NCBI GenBank assembly: GCA_963726785.1
Contig: CAVSDJ010000010.1
Span: 434,001 to 498,000 of the forward strand
Direction: 5' to 3'
Length of the DNA: 64,000 bases
Source of the DNA: DATEKX01 sp963726785
Lineage (GTDB): Bacteria; Acidobacteriota; Blastocatellia; UBA7656
This document shows, one piece after another, positions 9,448-19,065 of the stretch. The stretch's first letter is position 1. Each line of letters begins with the position of its first letter. A program made the translations under genes and the position numbers. Under the pieces are notes generated by a model. It did no database searches. It was not told where the DNA came from and worked only from the letters and a program-made list of their open reading frames with translations.

Positions 9448-9869
9448 AGCCCCCCTGTTGCATCCATCCGCACGCGCGGCGGAATGTTTATCAACACGAA
9501 AGGCGGAGCAATCGGAACAGGCACTCGCGCGTCAACGCTTGCAAGCTTCGCCTTCTGCTCGTCGTTTAGAAACGCCGCAATCTCATCGCGAATCGCGCTT
9601 TGTTCCTTTTCAATCTCAGGCAGCAGACCCGGCGCATAAGGCATTGCCTGAGCGCGGCGGCGCAACTCTGTGATTTTCGCTTCGTGTTTTACGAGCACCT
9701 GTCGCAACTGGCCGACCTGCTCTTCGTTGAGCTTCAGTCCGTCGCGGATTTTTGTCACGAACGACTCGAACGGTTGAGCCTGTTGACCGGATTGCGCGAT
9801 TGAGTTGAGAGGGGTCAACAACAGCGATATGAGAATGGGAAGAACAAGCAGGCGAGACCTCGACTTCAT
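9441..9869 (-). CDS. Exported Spy/CpxP-like helical protein
   Basis: 142 residues from ATG 9869, chosen because AAGGAGAGCT lies at 9871-9880; longer forms lack a signal-like start. A signal peptide (MKSRSRLLVLPILISLLL, cleavage about residue 26) precedes a helical domain with LKLNEEQVGQLRQVLVKHEAK and LNDEQKAKLAS, the two-motif layout of periplasmic Spy-like proteins. The stop at 9441 falls inside the DUF1800 start. It may be the true N-terminal domain of that protein: adding one G to the G6 run at about 9451-9456 joins the frames as TGG-A-LLNLAGRER. Confidence 0.7.
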   Translation of the reverse strand: MKSRSRLLVLPILISLLLTPLNSIAQSGQQAQPFESFVTKIRDGLKLNEEQVGQLRQVLVKHEAKITELRRRAQAMPYAPGLLPEIEKEQSAIRDEIAAFLNDEQKAKLASVDARVPVPIAPPFVLINIPPRVRMDATGGLC

Positions 9870-9981
9870 AAGCTCTCCTTTATAGATAGATATTATACTT
9901 GCTATTAAAATTGTCTCAATAATCTTCTCGTGATCCTGGTAGTCACATAGGGCCATTCAGTTCTATGGGTTTAGAAGTAGA

Positions 9982-10131
9982 TTCACCGCAGAGACGCAGA
10001 GAACGTAGGATGGCCGATGATGTGCTTCGCACGCGGCGGCGGCGCAGAGGTTAAGGCAGTAGCCCGCGCGTAAGCAAGGGCGAAAGGCTTACGCGCGGGC
10101 TACCGCCATTCCTCTGCGTCTCTGCGGTGAA
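9982..10131. repeat. Family A palindrome with a nested family D palindrome
   Basis: Outer arms TTCACCGCAGAGACGCAGAG / CTCTGCGTCTCTGCGGTGAA as in the copy at 4726. Inside it, 10059-10104 is a GTAGCCCGCGCGTAAGC ... GCTTACGCGCGGGCTAC palindrome of family D, which appears to have been inserted into the family A unit. Confidence 0.8.
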
Positions 10132-10142
10132 CTCTCTGTTTT

Positions 10143-10967
10143 TTAAGGAATGGTCAACACCTGGCCTACTTCGATCAGGTTCGGGTTTTGTATGTTGTTT
10201 GCTTGTTCAAGAGCCGAAGGTGATACGCCGAATTGGGCGGCTATTTTATCAACCGTGTCGCCCGGTTTCACGGTGTAAGTAAGCGCGCCTGTTGTTGGCG
10301 GTTGAGGCGGAGTTGGAGTTGGTGTCGGCGTTATCGAAGGGACGAAAGGGACTTGGAGGAAAGCCATCAAATCGGCAATCGAGCCGTTGAACCAATCAAG
10401 GTCAACGCTGCCTGTAACTCCGCTGACGCTTCCTGATTGCGAATGCTGCCAGAATTCCCAACTGCTCCAGCCCTGCGGTATCGCGGGCGATTGAACGCCA
10501 TAGTTAGCGATCCATAAAGGATAGTCTCCGAACTGGTCATTCAGATTCGCGTTCCAGAACGAAGCGACCGTGTAGATCATGGGCATGCGCCCCAGGCTTT
10601 GCTGCACGACGGTGAGCCAGGTCGTGACACCGCTGATCATCTGGGAACTGCTTACCCCGTTATTAATCTCCACATCAATGACTGGCGGAAGGTCTCCGGC
10701 TTGAAGACTTCCGACTGTTTGGATGAAATCGTTTGCCTGCGCAGTCGCGTCCATTGTGGGTTCAAAGAAATGATAAGCTCCGCGAATGATGCCTGCTGTT
10801 TTCATGCCTTGCCAGTTGGTTTTGAACTGAGAATCCACACCCGTACTGCCATCGCTCGCCTTTGCGAAGGCGAAAGCTATGCCAGCCTGTTTTACGCTTT
10901 GCCAGTTTACCGCGCCCTGATAGTGAGAAACATCAATGCCCTGAGCCTTTGATTGCTGTGATGACAT
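10143..10967 (-). CDS. GH25 muramidase with C-terminal LysM domain
   Basis: 274 residues. The glycoside hydrolase 25 domain covers about residues 8-200: GIDVSHYQG (D12), AYHFFEP, and VIDVE with the D98/E100 acidic pair that cleaves the MurNAc-GlcNAc bond in this family. A Thr/Pro-rich linker (about 212-228) joins a LysM domain (about 230-273, YTVKPGDTVDKIAAQFGVS) that binds peptidoglycan. No signal peptide is visible, although the start is well supported by GGAGT upstream. Such signal-less lysozymes can be phage-derived, used as toxins, or released by other routes; no phage genes are nearby. Confidence 0.9.
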   Translation of the reverse strand: MSSQQSKAQGIDVSHYQGAVNWQSVKQAGIAFAFAKASDGSTGVDSQFKTNWQGMKTAGIIRGAYHFFEPTMDATAQANDFIQTVGSLQAGDLPPVIDVEINNGVSSSQMISGVTTWLTVVQQSLGRMPMIYTVASFWNANLNDQFGDYPLWIANYGVQSPAIPQGWSSWEFWQHSQSGSVSGVTGSVDLDWFNGSIADLMAFLQVPFVPSITPTPTPTPPQPPTTGALTYTVKPGDTVDKIAAQFGVSPSALEQANNIQNPNLIEVGQVLTIP

Positions 10968-11024
10968 GCTTGACTCCTGTTGAGTGAATATACTTGCTCG
11001 ACTCTGTGAAATATATCACCGTTT

Positions 11025-13118
11025 CTATTTTTCTGCGGTTGTATTTTTTGCCCCGTGAACGTATTTCTCAATCCATTCCATTTCGCGGCGCATCTTGTCG
11101 AGTTGATGTTTTGGCTCGCGCAACCCATGACCTTCGCGCGGGTAGATTATGAGTTGAGTGGTCACGCCCGCTTTTTTCAAACCCATGTAAGTTTCAAGGC
11201 TCTGGCCGAGCGGCACACGTTCGTCGCGCTCGCCGTGATAGATGAGCGAGGGCGTTTTCGCGTTTTGCAGGTAGAAGACAGGCGAACGCTCGATCAGGTT
11301 TTGATTGTTGCGCCAGGGAGTTCCTTGATGCAGCGTCTCGCGCTGATATTGAATGTCGCCCGTGCTGTAATACGAAATGGCGTTCGAGAGACCCGCGCCG
11401 AACACGGCCACTTTGAAACGATCAGTGTGGCCGATGATCCAGCCCGACAGGTATCCGCCATAGCTGTATCCTTTGATCGCGAGCCGCGCAGGGTCAGCGA
11501 TGCCGCGCCCGATCAGGTAATCAACGCCGCTCATTACGTCCTGGTAATCGCCGCCGCCGAGGTCGCCTACATTTGCAGAAGCGAACTCCGCGCCGTAGTT
11601 TGACGAGCCGCGAAAATTCGGAAAGAAGCTCGCGTAACCTTGCGCCGCATAGACGTGCGGGAACTCGCCATAGCCCGACATAAACGAAATCTGATACGCG
11701 CCCTCCGGCCCGCCGTGAATGCTTGTGATGAGCGGGTACTGTTTGCCCTCTTCATAATCAATCGGGTAGACGAGCAAGCCTTCAATCTCGCGCCCGTCCT
11801 TCGAGCTTTTCCATTTGACTACTTCGACGCGACCGAGCGCGATATCATTCACCTGCGGGTTCATATGTGTTAGAACCTCGAAATAACCTATAAAGTCGCC
11901 TGCCGTGTCCGGTTGAACTAATGTTAGCAGCACATCGGCTGGATGAGTTGAATCTTCCCTGAGATAAGCCATCTGGTTATTCTTTTGCGAAAGACTGAAA
12001 GACCCTTGCATATCTATTTGCTTGGTTCTCATATCCAGCTTCCAGTTATTTGTTGCAATCCGATAAATATGACGATTCACACCCGTGTCTGCTGTAAAGT
12101 AAATGAATTTTCCATCGGGTGACCATTCGTGTTTAGTAATGTAGCCATCAAATTGCGGTTGCAGAATCTTCGGCGCGTTTTGAGCCGCAAAGCCGCGAAT
12201 GCTGTGCGGGCCTGTCTTTGTTTCCACTTCAATGAGCGAGAGCAGATGAATGCGCGAAGGGCCGATTGTCGGGTATTTGTCGGATGTTGAAAGATACGAG
12301 AGCGTCTTGCCATCAGGCGACCATGCGATGTTGGATTCGGCTCGATCATTATTAGTTAGCTTTCCAGGTTGTGCCGGTTGTTTGTTTCCGGCATCAATTG
12401 CATAGAGTTCTGTTGTCGAACCGTCGGCAAGCTTTGGCGTGCTGCGCGCAGTGAACGCTATGTATCTGCCATCGGGCGACCAATCAAGTTCTGTGATGTG
12501 CAAAGCGCCATCTGTGAGCTTTATGGGCTTCGGTATCTCGTTGTTCGATGATGAAGACAAATCAATCAGATAGATGTGCGCGAACTGGTAATCCGCGTCA
12601 ACAACGATTTGATCAAATCCGTCTTTCTTCTCTTTCTCTTTTGCTTCGGGTACGGAGTCGGCGGCGATGTAAGCGATTCGCTTTCCGTCGGGCGACCACG
12701 CGAAGCTTTGCGCGGCGGTTTTTACATCGGTCACCCTTTCCGCTTCGCCGCCGTCAATTCGCATGACGTAGACTTGCGCGCGGCCATCGCGGTCTGAGAT
12801 GAAAGCAACCTTCTTTCCGTCATTCGACCATTGCGGCGAATCGTCGCGTTTGGGTGATAGCGTAAGCGGGCGAGGCTCGCCGCCGCCTGTTGCAACTATC
12901 CATAAGTCCGAGTTGCGGAAGTTCGTTTTCATATCAACCTGCGTGACGACGAATACGACCGAGCGGCCATCGGGCGAGATGCGCGGGTCGCTCACTGCTC
13001 GCATACTCATAACGTCGTCAATAGTCATTGCGCGTTTTGTTTGGGCGGCAAAGATTGCAGGCTGATTTGCGATTGCAAGCACCAATAAGCAAAGCCATAG
13101 AAGATTTGTTATTTTCAT
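11025..13118 (-). CDS. Exported S9 family prolyl oligopeptidase-like peptidase
   Basis: 697 residues with a signal peptide (cleavage after about residue 24). The N-terminal part is a WD40-like/TolB beta-propeller with repeated SPDGRxVxF and SPDGKxIAY motifs. The C-terminal alpha/beta hydrolase has GYSYGGY with nucleophile S552, D632 in ERDERVP and H664 in EGHGL, the full S9C catalytic triad. Such enzymes cut short peptides or acylated amino acids in the periplasm. GGGAG precedes the ATG. Monocistronic as far as visible, with a long palindrome upstream. Confidence 0.93.
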   Translation of the reverse strand: MKITNLLWLCLLVLAIANQPAIFAAQTKRAMTIDDVMSMRAVSDPRISPDGRSVVFVVTQVDMKTNFRNSDLWIVATGGGEPRPLTLSPKRDDSPQWSNDGKKVAFISDRDGRAQVYVMRIDGGEAERVTDVKTAAQSFAWSPDGKRIAYIAADSVPEAKEKEKKDGFDQIVVDADYQFAHIYLIDLSSSSNNEIPKPIKLTDGALHITELDWSPDGRYIAFTARSTPKLADGSTTELYAIDAGNKQPAQPGKLTNNDRAESNIAWSPDGKTLSYLSTSDKYPTIGPSRIHLLSLIEVETKTGPHSIRGFAAQNAPKILQPQFDGYITKHEWSPDGKFIYFTADTGVNRHIYRIATNNWKLDMRTKQIDMQGSFSLSQKNNQMAYLREDSTHPADVLLTLVQPDTAGDFIGYFEVLTHMNPQVNDIALGRVEVVKWKSSKDGREIEGLLVYPIDYEEGKQYPLITSIHGGPEGAYQISFMSGYGEFPHVYAAQGYASFFPNFRGSSNYGAEFASANVGDLGGGDYQDVMSGVDYLIGRGIADPARLAIKGYSYGGYLSGWIIGHTDRFKVAVFGAGLSNAISYYSTGDIQYQRETLHQGTPWRNNQNLIERSPVFYLQNAKTPSLIYHGERDERVPLGQSLETYMGLKKAGVTTQLIIYPREGHGLREPKHQLDKMRREMEWIEKYVHGAKNTTAEK

Positions 13119-13199
13119 ATCACGCTCCCGATGCCTGAGTGATGTGAGTAGCAGATTACGATAACGGATGTTATAACAAACGCGCGCCGGATTCTACTA

Positions 13200-13276
13200 T
13201 GTAGGGGCGACCGTCTCTGGTCGCCCCAGACTCAAGTAATCACAATCTGGGGCGACCAGAGACGGTCGCCCCTACA
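13200..13276. repeat. Perfect inverted repeat, 31-bp arms (family B type)
   Basis: Arms at 13200-13230 and 13246-13276 are exact reverse complements beginning TGTAGGGGCGACCGTCTC, with a 15-base loop. Within each arm GGGGCGACC is itself echoed as GGTCGCCCC, so each arm may also fold. Sits between divergent genes (S9 peptidase and sigma factor). Confidence 0.88.
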
Positions 13277-13346
13277 TGAGATAAAAAATTCCCGCCCTGC
13301 GCAACTTTTTCATCGCTCACCTGTTTTTATAGATGTAGAGAATTTT

Positions 13347-13874
13347 ATGGCGCGACAAAACGACGAGTTCATTTCGATCTTCAACGAGATCTATCCGAAC
13401 CTCTGTCGGTTTCTGGAATGCCTGATTGGCGAGCGCCCCTCTGCTCAAGATGTTGCTCAGGAAAGCTTTCTGCGTCTCTATCGCTTCGGCCTTTATCGTC
13501 TTCCGTCGGGCGAAGCGCGATTCTGGCTCTATCGCGTGGCGCGCAATCTCGCGCTGAACGAGTTGGAAAAGAAACGGACGCGGGCGAAACATTCTGAGAG
13601 AGTGATCGAAATTTATAACTCTGCGCCGCCGAACCCGGAAGAGGCTTTCGCGCAATCTGAGCGCAGGCAGAAGGTGATTTCCTTGATGGAGGCTTTGCCC
13701 GAAGACCAGCGCGCCGCGTTGTTGCTTCGCGAGCAGGAAGAGATGAGCTACAGCCAGATCGCTCGCGTGCTGAACGTTTCGGAAAGCAAAGTCAAATCCG
13801 ATATCTTTCGCGCTCGAAGCTCGTTGCGCGCCCGTTGGAACGAGATGAGCAACAAGACCGCAAGGACTTCTTGA
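13347..13874 (+). CDS. ECF-type RNA polymerase sigma factor
   Basis: 175 residues. Region 2 at about residues 8-75 (IFNEIYPNLCRFLECLIG, AQDVAQESFLRLYRF, FWLYRVARNLALNELEKK), region 4 at about 110-165 (LMEALPEDQRAALLLREQEEMSYSQIARVLNVSESKVKSDIFRAR, given in parts). Followed 22 bases later by a zinc anti-sigma gene and then an exported protein, so an autoregulated sigma/anti-sigma operon is likely. Confidence 0.92.
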   Translation: MARQNDEFISIFNEIYPNLCRFLECLIGERPSAQDVAQESFLRLYRFGLYRLPSGEARFWLYRVARNLALNELEKKRTRAKHSERVIEIYNSAPPNPEEAFAQSERRQKVISLMEALPEDQRAALLLREQEEMSYSQIARVLNVSESKVKSDIFRARSSLRARWNEMSNKTARTS

Positions 13875-13896
13875 AACTATCGCGGGGTCGAAAAAT

Positions 13897-14340
13897 ATGA
13901 GTTGCAACTTCACAGAGAAATTATCGCTGTTGATTGACGGCGAGCTTGAACGAGAAGAAGCAGAGCAAGTGAAACTTCACCTTTCGTCCTGCCTGATCTG
14001 CCAGCAGGCGCAGACGGATTTCCTGAGCTTGCGCGAGCAGATAAAGTCGCATCCATACGAACCAGACGCGAGCGCGCAAAGGCGAGCGATCAAACGAATC
14101 CTCGACTCCGAGCGGACTCCGCTGTGGCAAAGAAGAATAACTCTGCCCGTGCCTGTCTTCTCGCTGGTGATGCTGGCGCTTTTCGCTCTGGTCGCGTGGT
14201 CTGTTTACGTTCGCGCAACCAGACCTGCTCGAATCGAACGTGCGACCGCACCTGTTGATAATCAAGCGCCTCAAGGCGGACTTGATTTATCACGCTTTGA
14301 TAAAGGCGAGCGCGCGGTCATCTACACCACTAAACGGTGA
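13897..14340 (+). CDS. Zinc-finger anti-sigma factor (ZAS type)
   Basis: 147 residues. The N-terminal cytoplasmic domain has C3 and the H28-x3-C32-x2-C35 motif that binds zinc in anti-sigma factors of this class, preceded by the LIDGELEREEAEQVKLHL helix. One membrane segment at about residues 82-103 (FSLVMLALFALVAWSVYV) and a short periplasmic tail. It should hold the preceding sigma factor at the membrane. Its stop overlaps the ribosome-binding site of the next gene. Confidence 0.9.
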   Translation: MSCNFTEKLSLLIDGELEREEAEQVKLHLSSCLICQQAQTDFLSLREQIKSHPYEPDASAQRRAIKRILDSERTPLWQRRITLPVPVFSLVMLALFALVAWSVYVRATRPARIERATAPVDNQAPQGGLDLSRFDKGERAVIYTTKR

Positions 14341-14352
14341 GGAATGTAACTG

Positions 14353-15273
14353 ATGAAAACGCGCACTAAATTGACATTGATTCTTTTCGTGCTGCTTTCG
14401 CTGATGGTGAGCGGCAGTCGGCTTCGATCAATGAATGCGAACCGGGGGGCTACTGATTTAAAGCGAATGAAATTTCAGATTGCGACGATTCGAGAGAACG
14501 CAGGCGAGCGAACCATTATTTCATCATCAGTGATCGAAGGGCCGCCGGGCACTGACTTTGACATAGATCTTCAAGGCGAGCGCTTCAAGATGAAGGCGAA
14601 GTTTCTAACGGATATTGATGCGAGCAATGCTCTCGCAATCAGAGCAAAGCTTCAAACGCGCCGACTCTACGGCTACTCGGCGCAAGGCCTGCCGCTTTAC
14701 GAAGAAGACGAGCAAAGTCAGACTCTACGGCTCGGATTGGACGAAGACATCATTCTGCTTCCGTTCGGTCGCGGCGGCGGCGAGGACAGGTTGAAGATAG
14801 AGATCACGCCTGCGATGACCGAGGAACCTGTTTACGGCCCGTCGGGTGGGTTGCGCCCGCTCACCATAAATATTCTGAAGATAAGCCGGGATGGAATTGT
14901 AAACATTCGAGCTTCAAAGATTCCTCATCATTATGAAGCCGAAGTGCGTCTGCTCGAAGACGGTCGAGAAATCGCTCGCAAGACGGCTAACTTGCTGTTT
15001 GAAGAAGCTCAGGAATTGTTGTTGCAGTCAGACACGCAAGCCATCGCAGTGAACCTGAAGATCAACGAATATATGCGGAGTCGCCCGTCCGATCAGGTTG
15101 CGATCAACTTCGACATTCATCGCGTTGACGACAAACGCGAGCCGGTCGGGTTGAACTGGGCGGGCATCGCAAGAGTGGGCTCTGATATCAGTTACGATTT
15201 GAGCGAACGTTACGCGAAGAAGTACGAGTTGAGATTCAACATCAAAATTGCCAAAGGCGAGATAGTTGATTAA
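14353..15273 (+). CDS. Exported protein of unknown function in sigma/anti-sigma operon
   Basis: 306 residues with a signal peptide (MKTRTKLTLILFVLLSLMVSG). GAGGAATGT gives a good ribosome-binding site 12 bases after the anti-sigma stop. The mature part is beta-rich with no membrane span; two acidic stretches and a GRGGGEDRLKIEI segment are visible but no motif I recognise. Conserved position in the operon suggests it is either a target or a periplasmic partner of the anti-sigma factor (inference only). Confidence 0.7.
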   Translation: MKTRTKLTLILFVLLSLMVSGSRLRSMNANRGATDLKRMKFQIATIRENAGERTIISSSVIEGPPGTDFDIDLQGERFKMKAKFLTDIDASNALAIRAKLQTRRLYGYSAQGLPLYEEDEQSQTLRLGLDEDIILLPFGRGGGEDRLKIEITPAMTEEPVYGPSGGLRPLTINILKISRDGIVNIRASKIPHHYEAEVRLLEDGREIARKTANLLFEEAQELLLQSDTQAIAVNLKINEYMRSRPSDQVAINFDIHRVDDKREPVGLNWAGIARVGSDISYDLSERYAKKYELRFNIKIAKGEIVD

Positions 15274-15529
15274 ATGAAGCGTGTGCAAAATTGGCCGCGT
15301 AGCGGCTATTGAATTTAGCCCGGTCTTTCAAGGCCGGGAAGACTCCAATACAGCCCGCCTCGTCGCGTGAGCGACGATTGAATTTAACCGCGTGTTGCAA
15401 CCGTCGCTCACGCGACGCAAATTACACAGGCTGTCTGCTTACCGTGCCTTAAAAGACACGGCTAAATTCACTAAGCCGCTACGCGGCAGCAGAACTAACT
15501 GCGCTGAGATTTATGCACACGCTTCATTT
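15272..15529. repeat. Large nested palindrome, family C
   Basis: Four nested inverted pairs: AAATGAAGCGTGTGCA at 15272-15287 with its complement at 15514-15529; GCCGCGTAGCGGCT at 15294-15307 with 15474-15487; CGTCGCGTGAGCGACG at 15361-15376 with 15402-15417; and TAGCCCGGTCTTTC facing a degenerate partner near 15447. Related units occur at 50381-50569 and 63607-63793. Confidence 0.8.
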
Positions 15530-15566
15530 AAATCGAGTTCGAACTTGGAATGATTCGCGAGGAATT

Positions 15567-16899
15567 ATGCGTACAAAACAGATCTGTATTTCAATATTTC
15601 AAATGCTTCTGTTGGCGGCTTCGACCTGCACGTTTTCGTCAGCAGGTCAGGGGCAATCGGTTGATACGGCTTTGGCCGAACAGTACTTTCAGGAAGCACG
15701 TTCGATTTGCGATAAAGACGGCGGCAAGCTGTGGGGAGTCTCGCTCTACGGCCCTATGTTGCTGGTTGACCCGGCGACGCGAATGATCGTAGCGAACCAG
15801 GGCGACCAGCAATCGCGCCTTTCCAAAAAAGGGAACGTGTTTGTCGGACATCTGCCCGAAGAGATTGGCATCGCAAATACCGCGACCAACTGGGCGGGCG
15901 TAAAGTGGACGATGATAATCTGGCCTCTGCCTTCGTCTCAGGCTGCTCGCGCGCGATTGATGGCTCACGAGTTGTACCATCGCATTCAGGATGATATCGG
16001 ATTGCCTGCCTCAAATCCTTCTAACAATCATCTCGACACGCTTGAAGGTCGCTTGTGGCTGCAACTGGAATGGCGCGCGCTCAAGCAAGGGCTTAAGCAA
16101 ACGGGAGCGGAAAGCCGCAAAGCCATCACCGATGCGCTCATCTTTCGCGCGCACCGCCATCATCTGTTTCCGCAGTCGGTTCAAAGCGAATTGAGTCTGG
16201 AGATGAACGAAGGGCTTGCGGAATACACAGGAGTCAAGCTGCGCGGAACGCCGGAATCGGATTCGATTGAGTTCATAGTCAAAAAAATCGAGTCTTCCGA
16301 ATCACTGCCTACTTTCGTTCGTTCCTTCGCCTACACTTCCGGGCCTGCATACGGATTCTTACTCGATAGCGCGAACCGCTCGTGGCGGAAAGGTTTGAAA
16401 GCCGACTGATGACATGGGCGCTCGTTTGGCAAAAGCGCTTTCGATCAAACTGCCAGCGAAGCTCGATCAAGAAGCTGCTCGTCGTTTGATGAAGTATGAT
16501 GGCGATGCGCTTCGCGCGGCGGAGGTCGAGCGAGACGGCAATCGCAGGAAACGTGTCGCAGCTTACCGCGAGCGATTCGTTGACAAGCCTGTTTTGATCA
16601 TTCCTTTCGCAAACGATACGCAATACACATACGACCCCAACAATCTCGAAGCCTTTGACGACGCAAGCACCGTTTACCCGAACATGACGGCAAGCGGTGT
16701 TTGGGGAATACTGACAGTAACCGCTGGCGCGCTCTTGACGCGCGAAGCAGGAGCGATAAAAAGAATCACGGTTTCCGCACCTGTTGATGCCGAAGCTCGG
16801 CCATTGCGAGGGCAGGGGTGGACGCTTGAGCTTAACGCGGGATGGAAGATCGCGCCCGGTGCGCGCAAAGGCGATTACGTTCTGACGAATGATAAATGA
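15567..16899 (+). pseudogene. Exported HExxH metallopeptidase-like protein, frameshifted
   Basis: Repaired length about 443 residues. The start at 15567 has GAGGA just upstream and gives a signal peptide (MRTKQICISIFQMLLLAAS). A zinc-peptidase motif HELYH lies at residues 134-138, with a candidate third ligand in EMNEGLAEYTG about 75 residues later. The first frame ends at 16409, right after WRKGLKA; with one extra base removed near 16404 the sequence continues TDDMGARLAKAL and stays open to 16899. Family members of this kind are secreted zinc proteins of unknown substrate. Function as a peptidase is inferred from the motif only. Confidence 0.75.
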
Positions 16900-16904
16900 T
16901 CTTT

Positions 16905-16968
16905 AGCCCCGTAGGGGCGACCTGTCTATAGTCACTTAATTCTATAGACAGGTCGCCCCTACGGGGCT
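16905..16968. repeat. Perfect inverted repeat, 27-bp arms, family B
   Basis: Arms at 16905-16931 (starting AGCCCCGTAGGGGCGACCTG) and 16942-16968 with a 10-base A+T-rich loop. Lies between convergent genes, so it could also end transcription on both strands. Confidence 0.88.
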
Positions 16969-16996
16969 GAGTTATTACCGAGATAATGAAATGAAT

Positions 16997-17437
16997 TTAT
17001 TCTGCGCCGGTTATCGCCTGGATTTGCAATCGCAAGCGACGCAGGCTGGCCTGCTCGTCCGGCAAAAGATTATGTTCCTGGCCGTACACTGAAGATTTAT
17101 CTGCAAGCGTTGCTGCTTCCTGTCTGAGCTTTTCCAACTTGACGTATAACGTGTACAGATACCGTCTCGACGATTCTATGCGCTGCAAGCAATCGGATTC
17201 GGAAGTCTTCAGGTCGGCAATTATTTTATCCAGGGCGAAGGTGTGAGATTGCAGCATCACCATATCGTTTATGTCGCCCGTTGAGTTTATCGTCTTGACC
17301 TGGGTTTCAATTTTCAGTCGCTCGGCCTTTCGCTCTGCGAGCAAAGCTCTCGTGTGCCCCAGCTTTGCTTCCAACTCCTGCAATGCTGATTCTGCATTTG
17401 CCAACTGGCTTCTGTTATGTCCGTTGTCGCGCATCAT
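16997..17437 (-). CDS. Coiled-coil protein of unknown function
   Basis: 146 residues, rich in Leu, Glu, Lys and Gln with heptad-like spacing over most of the length (ESALQELEAKLGHTRALLAE, LYVKLEKLRQEAATLAD). No signal peptide or membrane span. GGTGAAG precedes the tandem ATGs. No family recognised; short cytoplasmic coiled-coil proteins like this often serve as structural or adaptor proteins, but nothing here tells which. Confidence 0.6.
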   Translation of the reverse strand: MMRDNGHNRSQLANAESALQELEAKLGHTRALLAERKAERLKIETQVKTINSTGDINDMVMLQSHTFALDKIIADLKTSESDCLQRIESSRRYLYTLYVKLEKLRQEAATLADKSSVYGQEHNLLPDEQASLRRLRLQIQAITGAE

Positions 17438-17582
17438 CGCACTTCACCCGCTTCCTGTGTTCGATTACCAGTATTTTCATGGGAAGGTTATTCGTGTGAA
17501 CGGCAGGGGCAGATAGCCAAAGAGTAGAACTAACTGGCGTCGGATGCAAGAGTATTTACTGATTCATTTTTGCGGCGCGAGA

Positions 17583-18965
17583 TTAAACGGCAAACGCTCC
17601 CGAAAACGCGCGCGATTCAAGCTCCTGGGCGCGCTCGATCATCGCCAGTAGCGACGCGCCGCCGTGGGCTACAGGGCGGGCAAGCTGGCCTTCAAGGTCT
17701 TCCAGAGTCAGATCATCGAGGAAGACATGGCCCGACTTCAAACAAGCCTGTTCGGGCACGATTACGAAATTGCCTTCGAGCGACTGGCGAGCGCGCAGCA
17801 CATCGCCTCCTGCCATAAGACCGGCAACCGTGACCTCTTCGCCGAAGAATTGATTCTTGACACTGACAACCTTCAGCCTTGCTCCGACTCGCTCGTTTAT
17901 CTCGGCAACAATTTCCGACAGTATCGGATAAAACAACTCGCCCGTAGCGACTGTGCCGTGAAGCGAGCCGGGTTTTAAGCCGAGGTCGCGCGCGAGCGTC
18001 TTCTTTGCATCAATGATGAAACGGCGCACCATGCCTACGCCGTCTTCGATCTGCGGATAGTCGCCATAGTGCGCGCGGCCCGGCAGCGCAGCCCCGCGCG
18101 CAAATAAAACTCGTCGGCTAGAAACACAAACGTACTGCCTAGTCGCTCGCGAAATTCGCGCTGCAACGGGCGCACTTCTTTTATGAGAGCGTGAGAAAAT
18201 TCATCTGTCACCGCAGTCATCAGATGTTTGTAGTTATGAAGCTTTGTGAAGACAACGGGAACGACCGCGACCGACTGCAAGCGCCGGATAAAGTCCCGCA
18301 AGATCCCGGATCGTCCGATGAAGCACAGCGCCGTCATTGATCGTTGGACAGAGAACTATTTGCGCGTGAAGCTCTATGCCCTGATCGGCGAGGTATCGCA
18401 TCTTGCCGAGCACCTCATCGGGCCGTTTGCGACCGAGCAGGTAACGACGGACTTCCGGGTCGGTCGCATGAACCGAAACGTATTGAGGCGAGAGCCGCTG
18501 CTGGACTATGCGGTCAAGTTCCATTTTCGAGATGGAAGACATCGTCGTGTAGTTGCCGTGAAGAAACGACAATCGCGTGTCTTCATCTTTGAAGAAGAGC
18601 GATTCGCGCGAGCCTGCGGGATTTTGATTACAGAAACAGAATATGCAATCGTTGGCGCACTGGCGCGGAGCGAAGTATTCAAAGTCGAGTCCCCAAATTT
18701 CGCCTTCGCCGATTTCCACTTCCAACTGTAACGCCTCGCCTGACTGCTTGACAATGTCGAGCCGCACGCGGTCTTCCGAGCCTGTATGGAATTGAAAGTC
18801 GAGAAAGTCGCGCAACTCAGCATTGTTTACTTTCATTATGCGGTCGCCGACCTCTATGCCTATTTCATCGCCGAGCGCGAACGCATCAACGCCGGTTACG
18901 ACGACGCCTTTCTCTTTCTTAGGTGTGTTGATCGGATAGAGGGTTTCGAATAATTCCGTATACAA
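17583..18965 (-). pseudogene. DUF512 radical SAM/PDZ protein, two frameshifts
   Basis: About 460 residues if repaired. The N-terminal frame (18965 to about 18281) has a PDZ-like domain (residues 18-85) and a radical SAM-type cysteine cluster CANDCIFC (C103, C107, C110). One extra base near 18281 moves the reading to LQSVAVVPVVFTKLHNY, and one missing G in a G run near 18092 moves it again to ALPGRAHYGDYPQIEDG, after which MVRRF...GELFYPIL to 17583 is the typical DUF512 C-terminus. The start is TTG with AAGGAG upstream. The enzymatic role of the family is not established. Its 5' end is duplicated at 20349-20395. Confidence 0.85.
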
Positions 18966-19065
18966 GCTCTTTTCTGACTCCTTTTATTCTAATACTTAGC
19001 GGGAATAATTGAAAAAATCACCTGGATAGTCTGGAGGAGATATAGACAAGTTATTCGCTGAGTTC

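Noticed and set aside
15272..15529. CRISPR array, because of repeated CGTCGCG motifs
   Set aside because: Repeats are inverted rather than direct, unequal in spacing and without cas genes nearby.
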